64,000 nucleotides of DNA, from the NCBI GenBank assembly GCA_900468285.1, contig UBTF01000001.1, forward strand, positions 186,001 through 250,000, in the 5' to 3' direction. This document shows, in pieces, positions 46,820 through 55,011 of the stretch. The translations under genes and the position numbers were made by a program. The notes under the pieces were generated by a model. That model worked only from the letters and a program-made list of their open reading frames with translations, ran no database searches and was not told where the DNA came from. Numbering within the stretch: the stretch's first letter is position 1; every line of letters starts with the position of its first letter. The stretch is from Hyphomicrobiales bacterium. GTDB lineage: Bacteria; Pseudomonadota; Alphaproteobacteria; Rhizobiales; Rhizobiaceae.

Positions 46820-48196
46820 ATGAAAGTCATCATTTGCGGCGCAGGCCAGGTGGGTTACGGCATTGCGGAGCAATTGTCGCGCGAAGACAATGACGTGTCG
46901 GTCATCGATACTTCGGCTGCGTTGATTTCGGCGATCACCGAAACGCTCGATGTGCGCGGCTATGTCGGCCATGGCGCGCATCCCGACATGCTGGCCAAGG
47001 CCGGGGCCGATCAGGCCGACATGATCATCGCCGTCACGCTCTATGACGAGATCAACATCGTTGCCTGCGAGGTGGCTCACGCTTTGTTCAGTGTGCCGAC
47101 GAAGGTCGCGCGTATCAGGGACCAGAGTTACCTGGCGCCTGAATATGGCGACCTGTTCAGCCGTGAAAACATGTCCATCGACGTGACGATTTCGCCAGAA
47201 ATCGAGGTCGGCAAGATGGTCTTGCGGCGCATCGCGTTTCCCGGCGCGACGGATGTCGTTCGTTTTGCCGATGACAACGTCTATATGCTGGCAATCGAAT
47301 GCATGGAGGATTGCCCGGTCGTCAACACGCCGCTGCAGCAGCTCAGCCATCTGTTTCCGGACCTGGTGGCGACAGTCGTCGGCGTCTATCGCAACGGCCA
47401 TCTGAAGGCGATCGACTCATCGGAACAGTTGCGGACTGGCGATCTCGCCTATGTCATCTGCCAGCAGCAACATGCGCGCAGAACGCTTGGCCTTTTCGGT
47501 CATGAGGAAAAGGAAGCGAGCCGCATCGTTATCGCCGGCGGTGGCAACATCGGACAATATGTCGCCCGTTCCATTGAAAGCCTCCAGCCAAAGACGCGCG
47601 TCAAGATCATTGAGTCGGACCGCGAGCGAGCAATCGCCGCATCCGAGAAACTGAACACGACCATCGTGCTGAACGGCTCAGTGCTCGACCAGAAAATCCT
47701 TCATCAGGCCGATATTCAGGATGCCGATCTGATCGTCACGTTGACGAACAATGATCAGACCAACATTCTGGGTGCCGTCATGGCAAAGCAGATGGGCTGC
47801 AAATCCAACTTGGCGCTGCTCAACGGACCATCGTTTCATGATGTGGCAAAATCGCTTTCGCTCGATGCCTATATCAATCCCCGGGCGGTGACGATCTCGC
47901 GCGTGCTACAACACGTCAGAAAAGGGCGCATCCGTTCCGTCTATGCGGTGCAGAGGGGCAATGGCGAGATCATAGAGGCGGAAGCCTTGGAAACGTCACC
48001 ACTGGTGGGCCAGGCCCTGCGTGATCTGGATCTGCCAGAGGGAATCCGCATCGGCGTCATCTACCGCGACAAGAAAGTCATTCGTCCAGACGGAAACACG
48101 AAAATCAAGGCGAAAGACCGTGTCATCCTTTTTGCCTCGGCCCATGTCGTGCGGGAAGTGGAACAGCTATTCCGTGTATCTATTCAATATTTCTAA
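46820..48196 (+). CDS. trkA: Trk potassium uptake regulator TrkA
   Basis: 458-aa peripheral protein that binds NAD(H)/nucleotides and gates Trk K+ channels. It has two RCK halves: N1 starts MKVIICGAGQVGYGIAEQLS and N2 VIAGGGNIGQYVARSIE near residue 235, each followed by a TrkA-C domain. GAGAGCG precedes the ATG. It lies between ntrX and hfq, a usual rhizobial order. Confidence 0.95.
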   Translation: MKVIICGAGQVGYGIAEQLSREDNDVSVIDTSAALISAITETLDVRGYVGHGAHPDMLAKAGADQADMIIAVTLYDEINIVACEVAHALFSVPTKVARIRDQSYLAPEYGDLFSRENMSIDVTISPEIEVGKMVLRRIAFPGATDVVRFADDNVYMLAIECMEDCPVVNTPLQQLSHLFPDLVATVVGVYRNGHLKAIDSSEQLRTGDLAYVICQQQHARRTLGLFGHEEKEASRIVIAGGGNIGQYVARSIESLQPKTRVKIIESDRERAIAASEKLNTTIVLNGSVLDQKILHQADIQDADLIVTLTNNDQTNILGAVMAKQMGCKSNLALLNGPSFHDVAKSLSLDAYINPRAVTISRVLQHVRKGRIRSVYAVQRGNGEIIEAEALETSPLVGQALRDLDLPEGIRIGVIYRDKKVIRPDGNTKIKAKDRVILFASAHVVREVEQLFRVSIQYF

Positions 48197-48384
48197 TACA
48201 TTGGGTTTGAAAGGGAAAAAGCCTATCCCACTAAATCCGGGTAAGTTTTTCGACATTGCGGAACAGATCGTGATTTGATACCAGAGTTTCAGATCGGCTG
48301 ACGGGGGGCAAGGTTCAACCGGTCCTATTATTGATTGTTTATTTCCCGGTCTCCCATCCGGGCAAAAAAGAAAGAATCGGCGCC

Positions 48385-48627
48385 ATGGCGGAACGTTCTC
48401 AAAACCTGCAAGATCTTTTTCTCAACACTGTACGCAAGCAGAAGATTTCGTTGACTATTTTCCTGATCAACGGCGTCAAGCTCACCGGTGTTGTTACATC
48501 TTTCGACAACTTCTGTGTTCTGCTGCGCCGGGACGGGCACTCGCAGCTTGTTTACAAGCACGCGATTTCCACGATCATGCCGGGCCAGCCAATGCAGATG
48601 TTCGAATCGGAAGAGGGCGCGGCGTAA
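48385..48627 (+). CDS. hfq: RNA chaperone Hfq
   Basis: 80-aa hexameric Sm-like protein that helps small RNAs pair with mRNAs. Sm1 ([20 protein letters not shown]) and Sm2 ([12 protein letters not shown], with YKHAIST being the Hfq signature) are complete. ATG 48385 gives the usual size; a longer frame from 48331 is not needed. It lies 188 nt after trkA and probably has its own promoter. Confidence 0.97.
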   Translation: MAERSQNLQDLFLNTVRKQKISLTIFLINGVKLTGVVTSFDNFCVLLRRDGHSQLVYKHAISTIMPGQPMQMFESEEGAA

Positions 48628-48673
48628 CAGCGCGTTCAACCACAGGTCGTTCAGCACAGTATTGAACTTGCGA

Positions 48674-48706
48674 GCAACGGAACCTTAGCGAGGGTCCGTT
48701 GTTTTG
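48674..48706 (+). terminator. Terminator between hfq and hflX
   Basis: GCAACGGAACC pairs with GGGTCCGTTGT with one mismatch over a 7-nt loop, followed by TTTT at 48702-48705 in part. hflX begins 40 nt later, so termination may be partial. Confidence 0.5.
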
Positions 48707-48745
48707 CGTAATAGGCTTTCATCGTAGCGGCATCCGTTCGGCCTA

Positions 48746-50170
48746 TTGATTTCTCAAATATCGGAAAGGTGCGGGCACATTTCTACGCGCGACACATCGA
48801 ATGAATCCATTATTCCTGAGCTCGAAAAGCGCCGGGACGATATGCGCGCGGTGGTCATCATCCCGGTTTTGAAACAGGGTCGTAACCCGAAAGATGCCTC
48901 CGCCACCACGCCGCCGCGCTCCATGGAGGCAAAGCTCGAGGAAGCCAAGGGTCTGGCGCTTGCCATTGACTTGCATATTTCCGAAGGCTTGATCGTGCCT
49001 GTCAATCAGCCGCGGCCAGCAACGCTTTTCGGTACGGGCAAGATCGAGGAAATCGGCCATCTTCTTGAAGAGACCAATTCCGGCCTTGTCATCATCGATC
49101 ACCCTTTGACCCCGGTCCAGCAGCGCAATCTCGAAAAGCAGTGGAACTCCAAGGTTATCGACCGCACCGGTCTCATCCTTGAAATCTTCGGTCGCCGTGC
49201 TTCCACCAAGGAAGGTACGCTGCAGGTGGACCTCGCCCACCTCAATTACCAGAAGGGCCGCCTCGTCAGAAGCTGGACCCACCTTGAACGTCAGCGCGGT
49301 GGCGCGGGCTTCATGGGCGGTCCCGGTGAAACCCAGATCGAGGCCGACCGTCGGCTGTTGCAGGAGCGTATCGTTCGGCTTGAACGAGAGCTGGAACAGG
49401 TCGTGCGGACACGCCAGCTTCACCGTGCCAAGCGCCGCAAGGTTCCGCACCCCATCGTGGCACTGGTGGGCTATACGAACGCTGGCAAATCCACCCTGTT
49501 CAACCGCATCACCGGTGCGGGTGTATTGGCAGAAGACATGCTGTTTGCCACGCTGGACCCGACCTTGCGGCGCATGAAGCTGCCGCATGGCCGCACGGTC
49601 ATCCTGTCGGATACGGTGGGCTTCATTTCTGATTTGCCGACCCATCTTGTTGCCGCGTTCCGTGCCACGCTTGAAGAGGTGCTGGAAGCCGATCTCATTC
49701 TCCATGTCCGCGATATGGCCGACCCTGACAACGGCGCACAGTCTGCCGATGTCATGCGGATCCTCAGCGATCTCGGCATTAACGAGAAAGTGGCAGATGA
49801 GCGCATCGTCGAAGTGTGGAACAAGGTCGACAGGCTGGATGCGGAAACCCATGACGCCATCATGCACAAGGCAGAGGGCCGCGCCAACGTGCGCGCCGTC
49901 TCCGCCATCACGGGCGAGGGCGTCGATGCGTTGATGGAAGAGATTTCACGCAGGCTTTCAGGTGTGCTGACGGAAACGACGGTGGTCCTGACTGCCGATC
50001 AGCTGCAATTCCTGCCATGGGTTTACAACAACGCCGTTGTCGACGCCCGCGAAGACAATGAGGATGGGTCCGTTACGCTTGATGTGCGGCTTTCCGAAGC
50101 GCAGACGCTTGAGCTCGAGCAGCGACTTGGCAAGAATCAGAAGCCTGTTGTCGAGGACTGGGAACGGTAG
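48746..50170 (+). CDS. hflX: GTPase HflX
   Basis: Ribosome-associated GTPase that rescues stalled or hibernating 70S ribosomes in species studied. 474 aa if the TTG at 48746 is used; the ATG at 48842 (442 aa, MRAVVIIPVLKQ) is the next option and the start is uncertain. An HflX N-terminal domain precedes the glycine-rich linker RGGAGFMGGPGETQIE; the G domain has GYTNAGKST (G1), DTVGF (G3) and NKVD (G4). It pairs with hfq as in many proteobacteria. Confidence 0.93.
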   Translation: MISQISERCGHISTRDTSNESIIPELEKRRDDMRAVVIIPVLKQGRNPKDASATTPPRSMEAKLEEAKGLALAIDLHISEGLIVPVNQPRPATLFGTGKIEEIGHLLEETNSGLVIIDHPLTPVQQRNLEKQWNSKVIDRTGLILEIFGRRASTKEGTLQVDLAHLNYQKGRLVRSWTHLERQRGGAGFMGGPGETQIEADRRLLQERIVRLERELEQVVRTRQLHRAKRRKVPHPIVALVGYTNAGKSTLFNRITGAGVLAEDMLFATLDPTLRRMKLPHGRTVILSDTVGFISDLPTHLVAAFRATLEEVLEADLILHVRDMADPDNGAQSADVMRILSDLGINEKVADERIVEVWNKVDRLDAETHDAIMHKAEGRANVRAVSAITGEGVDALMEEISRRLSGVLTETTVVLTADQLQFLPWVYNNAVVDAREDNEDGSVTLDVRLSEAQTLELEQRLGKNQKPVVEDWER

Positions 50171-50354
50171 CGCCCTTGAGGGCCGTTGGCTTGATATGCA
50201 CGGTTATGGACCCGCGCTGTAGGTGAGGCCACTCCTCGGATCATTTTATTGCATATCAGTTATGCGGTAGATGCAATCAATTGTCCCTTTCTTGTTAGGG
50301 TTCCGTAATCGTCGGCGTGTGATAATGTGATCGAATTCTCATGAGCCGACGTAC

Positions 50355-51542
50355 ATGCTGCACCCCCTTGATTTGCCGACAGTTTTGCTCCTGCACAAGC
50401 TTTCCTTCTTCGTGGCTGCGCTGTGCTTTCTCTATGTTCGGTCTCAATCGCGAGAAAGCGTCGGCCTGGGTTTTCTGGCCATCGGCTTCTTTCTCGTCGC
50501 GATGTCATCGACCTTGGTCAGCGTTGGCAAGGCATTCCAGGGACTTGAATATGTGTTAGCGCTTGCCGGCAATTTCGCCGGGCTTGTGGGCTATTCGCTT
50601 TTCTGGATCGGCATGTGCAGGATCAGCACACAGGCCCGCAAACGCAGGGAGTGGCTGGTGCTGTTGCTACCGGTCTCGGTGTGTGCAGGATTGTTCTTCT
50701 CGGGTCTCTACGTATCCATGCAGGTGAGAACCTGCGTCTTCCAGATCACCGCTGCATCCCTGCTTTTTGCCGCTGCCTACACGGTTTATACCGACAGGCT
50801 GATCGAGCCGCTTCCCGTCAGAAAGGCATTGGCAGGCACGATTGCGTTTGCTGCATTTTTGAGTGCGCTCGTGTTCGTGGGTATCCTCTTTCCGGATATC
50901 ACCTTCGTTTCCGCCAGAAACGCATTCTTCGTTTCCATCGTCTGCCATTTCGCGATCGCCGTGTTTGTTCTGGCGCTGGTAAAGGAGCGGGCGGAGGAGG
51001 GGCTGAGGCGGCTGGCCGATCTCGATGTTCTGACCGGTGTACCCAACCGGCGCTCCTTCTCTCTGCGCCTTCCGGAGCAGATGCGGCAGGGCGATGCGAT
51101 CGTGATGATCGACATCGATCATTTCAAACGCATCAATGACGGCTTTGGTCATCTGGCTGGCGATGAGGTGCTTGTGCGTGTTGCAAGGGAATTATCGCAG
51201 CGGATACGGCCAAATGACAGTTTTGCGCGGTTTGGCGGCGAAGAATTCATCCTCTTCATGCCCGCAACGGGGCTGGAAGACGCGGTGTCACTGGCTGACA
51301 GGGCTCGACAGTCCGTAAGCGCCATACGACACCCCATAGAAGACCAGAAGGTCGTGGCCACCTTGAGCATGGGACTGGCGGTTTGCGAAGAAAAACACTG
51401 CACGCCACATGCTTTGATGAAGCTGGCGGATATGGCGCTATATGCTTCCAAGGCCTCCGGGCGAGACAGGCTGACCGTATACCGGCCCGAAGATTTTTCG
51501 GCAGATTCCTCGGCAACAACCAGGGTTCGCCACGCAGGTTAA
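50355..51542 (+). CDS. Membrane-bound diguanylate cyclase (GGDEF)
   Basis: 395 aa. The N-terminal half (about residues 5-210) has six or seven hydrophobic helices as a sensor region. The C-terminal GGDEF domain (about 225-380) begins LADLDVLTGVPNRRSF. The active-site loop is FGGEEF near residue 293, so cyclic di-GMP synthesis is likely. No EAL domain is present, and no RxxD inhibitory site was confirmed. The signal is unknown. The upstream 180 nt contain a 7-bp inverted repeat (50248-50277). Confidence 0.88.
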   Translation: MLHPLDLPTVLLLHKLSFFVAALCFLYVRSQSRESVGLGFLAIGFFLVAMSSTLVSVGKAFQGLEYVLALAGNFAGLVGYSLFWIGMCRISTQARKRREWLVLLLPVSVCAGLFFSGLYVSMQVRTCVFQITAASLLFAAAYTVYTDRLIEPLPVRKALAGTIAFAAFLSALVFVGILFPDITFVSARNAFFVSIVCHFAIAVFVLALVKERAEEGLRRLADLDVLTGVPNRRSFSLRLPEQMRQGDAIVMIDIDHFKRINDGFGHLAGDEVLVRVARELSQRIRPNDSFARFGGEEFILFMPATGLEDAVSLADRARQSVSAIRHPIEDQKVVATLSMGLAVCEEKHCTPHALMKLADMALYASKASGRDRLTVYRPEDFSADSSATTRVRHAG

Positions 51543-51555
51543 GGCGAAGTCAGCC

Positions 51556-52392
51556 TCAATCGCCGAGCTGCCGTTCAATGGCCTTTGCCGCCTGCCAAAG
51601 CTCTTCCATTCTCTCAAGCGTCGCGCCTTCTAGCGTTTCGTTTGATTGCGCGAGCGATGTTTCGATGTGACGAAAGCGACGGCGGAATTTCGTGTTGGTT
51701 CCGCGAAGGGCATTTTCCGGGTCAGCCTTCACGTGGCGGCCGATATTGACGAGTGCGAAGATCAGGTCACCCAACTCGTCTTTCACCTTTGCAGGGTTAC
51801 CGCCCGCCATGGCCTCGCGCAATTCCCTGATTTCCTCCTCGATCTTGTCGAGGATCGGTTCGGGTTCGGACCAATCGAAGCCGACACGCGCCGCCTGTTC
51901 CTGCAGTTTCAACGCTTCCGTCAGCGCCGGTTGCGTGCGGTGCACCGAGCCCAGGAACCCGGCCTTGAAATCCTCGCTGATGCCGCTTGCGGCACGCCGC
52001 ATTGCACGGTCGCGCTTTTCCTGAGCCTTGATCTCATCCCATTGCACCTTCACGGTTTCGGGCGTGTCGGCATCAGAAGCGGCAAAGACATGCGGGTGGC
52101 GACGGATCATCTTCGCGGTCACGGCATGAACGACGTCTCCGAACGAAAATTTTCCCTCTTCCTCGGCGATACGCGAATGAAACACGACCTGCAGCAACAG
52201 GTCGCCAAGTTCCTCGCATAGATCATCCATATCCTTACGCTCTATCGCATCGGCCACCTCGTAGGCTTCCTCGATGGTGTAGGGCTTGATGGTTTCGAAC
52301 GTCTGGACGATGTCCCACGGGCAGCCTGTTTCCGGCTGCCGCAACGCTTCCATGATCTCGATGAGGCGAGAGATATCCTTCGAGGCTTCCAT
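51556..52392 (-). CDS. mazG: Nucleoside triphosphate pyrophosphohydrolase MazG
   Basis: 278 aa, all-alpha NTP pyrophosphohydrolase that cleaves NTPs to NMPs and pyrophosphate. Two MazG repeats are visible: LRQPETGCPWDIVQTFETIK with EEAYEVADAIE and EELGDLLLQVVFHSRI in the first, and EEIRELREAM with KDELGDLIFALVNIGRH in the second. The ExxE and ExxD metal motifs are intact. The deaminase gene lies 23 nt upstream on the same strand, so they are probably cotranscribed. Confidence 0.95.
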   Translation of the reverse strand: MEASKDISRLIEIMEALRQPETGCPWDIVQTFETIKPYTIEEAYEVADAIERKDMDDLCEELGDLLLQVVFHSRIAEEEGKFSFGDVVHAVTAKMIRRHPHVFAASDADTPETVKVQWDEIKAQEKRDRAMRRAASGISEDFKAGFLGSVHRTQPALTEALKLQEQAARVGFDWSEPEPILDKIEEEIRELREAMAGGNPAKVKDELGDLIFALVNIGRHVKADPENALRGTNTKFRRRFRHIETSLAQSNETLEGATLERMEELWQAAKAIERQLGD

Positions 52393-52415
52393 ATTGTCGT
52401 GCTTTCTGTTGCCGA

Positions 52416-53003
52416 TCAGTTCAAGGGAATGGCGTTGTCGTCTTTGGATGACTGGTAGGTGCTGGAAAGCGCATTATAGGCGGCCTTTATTCGGGCCGTC
52501 TGTGCCAGAAGTCCGGATTTGAGCGGCTCATTCTCGGTTTCCACCAAATCGGCGATAAAGAAGGAATTCCAGAACGCGTTATTGCGCCGATAGCCGCCCG
52601 GCTCAAGACCGAAAACCTCTTTCAGAATCTTCAGATCGTGCGGAATGGCGAAAGCATCACGGGAATCCTCATGGCTGAAGAAGGAATAGAAATTGTCGAA
52701 ACCTGCCCAGGTTATCGCCGACATGCACATGGTGCAGGGTTCATGGGTGGACAGGAAAATGAGGTCGCGCGTGGCGGGCTTCTCTCCCAGTTCGTAGAAA
52801 CGCTTCAGCGCATGGACCTCTCCATGCCAGAGCGGGTTTTCCAGCTCGTTGTTGGTTTCAGCCAGCACCAGCGACAGATCGGATTTGCGCAGGATCGCCG
52901 CTCCGAAAACCTTGTTGCCCTGTGCAACGCCTTGCGTGGTGAGAGGCAGAATGTCGTTCTCGATGACGTCAAGCAATCGCGATGCTATTGTGTTCTCAGC
53001 CAA
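52416..53003 (-). CDS. Nucleoside/cytidine deaminase-family protein
   Basis: 195-aa zinc deaminase-fold protein. The zinc and proton-shuttle motif is HGEVHAL (HxE, near residue 70) with STHEPCTMCMSAI (PCxxC, near 105). The C-terminal extension after residue 140 is helical and unfamiliar to me. The start is a TTG at 53003 with GGAAAG 6 nt upstream. It resembles guanine/cytosine deaminase relatives, but the base acted on is unknown. Its link to mazG fits nucleotide housekeeping. Confidence 0.8.
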   Translation of the reverse strand: MAENTIASRLLDVIENDILPLTTQGVAQGNKVFGAAILRKSDLSLVLAETNNELENPLWHGEVHALKRFYELGEKPATRDLIFLSTHEPCTMCMSAITWAGFDNFYSFFSHEDSRDAFAIPHDLKILKEVFGLEPGGYRRNNAFWNSFFIADLVETENEPLKSGLLAQTARIKAAYNALSSTYQSSKDDNAIPLN

Positions 53004-53106
53004 ATTTTCTTTCCACTTCGGTGATGCCTGTTTGTTGGACGGCTTATTGCCGAAACTGCTGATAAAATAAACAATATTTGAAGAATATGTGTGGAATTAC
53101 AACAGC

Positions 53107-53122
53107 GTGACGAATACGTCAC
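53107..53122. promoter_or_regulatory. Palindrome GTGACG-N4-CGTCAC before cysG
   Basis: A perfect 6-bp dyad with a 4-bp AT spacer, 108 nt before the cysG start in the divergent region with the deaminase gene. A plausible operator for sulfur or other control; the regulator is unknown. Confidence 0.4.
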
Positions 53123-53229
53123 CGCGGTTTGTTTTCCTCCAAATCAGCGCTTGCCGAGAAATAAAAATCTACTGCAATATGGCAAGCGAATTTCTGTACC
53201 TTCATTCCTCATGCTTGATCGGACATATT

Positions 53230-54696
53230 ATGGGAATGCTGCAAGACCCCTCAGATAAAGCTGACCATCGGCTTACGACTTTTCCTGCCTTTTTCAAGGT
53301 AGAGGGAAAGCCTGTGGCCGTTTTTGGCAATGGCGATGAGGCCTTTGCGAAGGTGCGCCTGCTGCTCAATACGAGCGCCGATATTCTTGCCTTCTCGGAT
53401 GCGCCGCAGGATGATTATGCGGTGCTGCTGGGGCAGGGCAAGGTAAAGCATCACGCCATACCGTTCTCTGCCGATCTGCTGGACGGGATGGTGCTGGTAT
53501 TTGCGGCGACGGGCGACGAAGCTCTTGATCGCGAGATCGTGGACGCCGCAAGGGCACGGTCTATCCCGGCAAACGCCGTTGACCAGCCCGGTTATTGTGA
53601 TTTTTATACGCCCGGCCTTGTGGCGCGTGCGCCGCTTTCCGTTGCCATTTGCACGGAAGGGGCAGGCCCCGTGCTCGGTCAGATCGTTCGCGCGCGTATC
53701 GACCAGATGCTGGCGCCGTCGCTTGGCCGGCTTGCGCGTCTGGCTGTCGAGTATCGGGATGCAGCGGAACAGAATATTACCAAAGGGGCCTTGCGCCGCA
53801 ATTTCTGGCGTCGTTTCTTTTCGGGCAGCGTCGCCGATGCTGTTGCTCTGAATGATATCGAAGCGGCCCATAAGGCGGCAGAGCAACTTCTTGCCACGCC
53901 TGAACGGCCGGAAGGCTATGTCTGGCTTGTCGGTGCTGGTCCGGGTGCCGAGGATCTGCTGACATTGCGGGCGCAGCGCGTCCTGATGCAGGCGGATGTC
54001 ATCGTCTATGACGCACTGGTACCGCTGGAGATCGTCAATATGGGCCGCCGCGATGCGGAGCGGCTGTCTGTCGGCAAGCGCAAGGGCTGTCATTCCAAGT
54101 CCCAGTCCGACATCAACAAGCTTCTGGTGTCGCTGGGACAAGAGGGCAAACGCGTCGTGCGTCTGAAGTCCGGCGACCCATTGGTGTATGGTCGTGCGGC
54201 AGAAGAGATGGCGGCGCTTCGGGAAGCGGGTATCGGTTATGAAATCGTGCCGGGCATCACCTCCGCCTTTGCTGCGGCAGCAGATTTCGAGCTTCCGCTG
54301 ACATTGCGCGGCGTTGCATCCTCGCTGATTTTCACGACCGGACACGATCTGGCGGGTGACATCCTGCCCGACTGGGCGCGCCTTGCCGTGTCCGGCGCAA
54401 CGATTGCCGTCTATATGGGGCGTTCCGTGGCTGCCTCGGTTGCGACCCGGTTGATGAGTGCCGGATTGAACGCTGATACGACGGTTGCGGTTATCGAGAA
54501 TGCCAGCCGCTCATATCGCCGTCTCATGCACGGCACCTTGAGGGACTTGCCTGCTCTCGAGCATCGCGATGAATTGACCGGCCCGGTCATGGTCATCATC
54601 GGAGATGCCGTCGCAGGCGCGAATTTAGGCCGGTCGGAAGCGCTGTCCCTCGCAGGGGCGCCATCTGACCTGAAACAGGAGTATGCAAATGGTTGA
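53230..54696 (+). CDS. cysG: Siroheme synthase CysG
   Basis: 488-aa multifunctional enzyme that makes siroheme from uroporphyrinogen III. The N-terminal part (about 20-210) is precorrin-2 dehydrogenase/ferrochelatase; the C-terminal part (about 230-470) is the SAM-dependent methyltransferase with VWLVGAGPGAEDLLT, VRLKSGDPLVYGR and GITSAFAA. The N-terminal nucleotide-binding loop reads VFGNGDEAFAK instead of the usual GGGxVAxRK. ATG 53230 is preferred; the open frame runs back to 53089 through AT-rich promoter-like sequence. Siroheme is used by the sulfite reductase downstream. Confidence 0.93.
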   Translation: MGMLQDPSDKADHRLTTFPAFFKVEGKPVAVFGNGDEAFAKVRLLLNTSADILAFSDAPQDDYAVLLGQGKVKHHAIPFSADLLDGMVLVFAATGDEALDREIVDAARARSIPANAVDQPGYCDFYTPGLVARAPLSVAICTEGAGPVLGQIVRARIDQMLAPSLGRLARLAVEYRDAAEQNITKGALRRNFWRRFFSGSVADAVALNDIEAAHKAAEQLLATPERPEGYVWLVGAGPGAEDLLTLRAQRVLMQADVIVYDALVPLEIVNMGRRDAERLSVGKRKGCHSKSQSDINKLLVSLGQEGKRVVRLKSGDPLVYGRAAEEMAALREAGIGYEIVPGITSAFAAAADFELPLTLRGVASSLIFTTGHDLAGDILPDWARLAVSGATIAVYMGRSVAASVATRLMSAGLNADTTVAVIENASRSYRRLMHGTLRDLPALEHRDELTGPVMVIIGDAVAGANLGRSEALSLAGAPSDLKQEYANG

Positions 54697-55003
54697 CAAG
54701 GTTTTGACGGCCAACCGTCTGAGCGATGGCATCGCCGTCTGGCTCGACGCAAGCGGCCAGTGGTCGGAAGATCTTCAGTCGGCCCTGGTTGCACGCCATG
54801 CCGAGGCAGAAGCCTCGCTGGAAGAAATCGGCAAGCGCGATTTCTCCGCCAACAAGGTGGTGGATGTGAACATCGTCGATGTGTCCGAAGAAAACGGCCA
54901 GCTCTGGCCAATCAGGCTGCGCGAACGCATTCGCGCGGCGGGCCCAACCATGCATTATGCCGATGGCTTCAAGCCAGCGGACGCAGCTTTTATCGCAGTC
55001 TGA
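54689..55003 (+). CDS. DUF2849 protein of the sulfite reduction operon
   Basis: A 104-aa protein beginning MVDKVLTANRLSDGIAVWLD and containing VVDVNIVDVSEENG and PTMHYADGFKP, typical of DUF2849 proteins found between cysG and the sulfite reductase gene in rhizobia. AGGAG stands 7 nt before ATG 54689, which overlaps the cysG end by 8 nt. It lies 8 nt before the reductase. Function unknown; an accessory role for the reductase is likely from context. Confidence 0.85.
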   Translation: MVDKVLTANRLSDGIAVWLDASGQWSEDLQSALVARHAEAEASLEEIGKRDFSANKVVDVNIVDVSEENGQLWPIRLRERIRAAGPTMHYADGFKPADAAFIAV

Positions 55004-55011
55004 GGAATATC

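Noticed and set aside
50248-50277. ATTGCAT/ATGCAAT inverted repeat before the GGDEF gene
   Set aside because: Short arms in an AT-rich stretch with a 16-nt spacer; too likely by chance to report as a site on its own.
53089-53229. N-terminal extension of CysG from 53089
   Set aside because: It runs through an AT-rich intergenic stretch with a palindrome, and the first family-like residues come only after ATG 53230.
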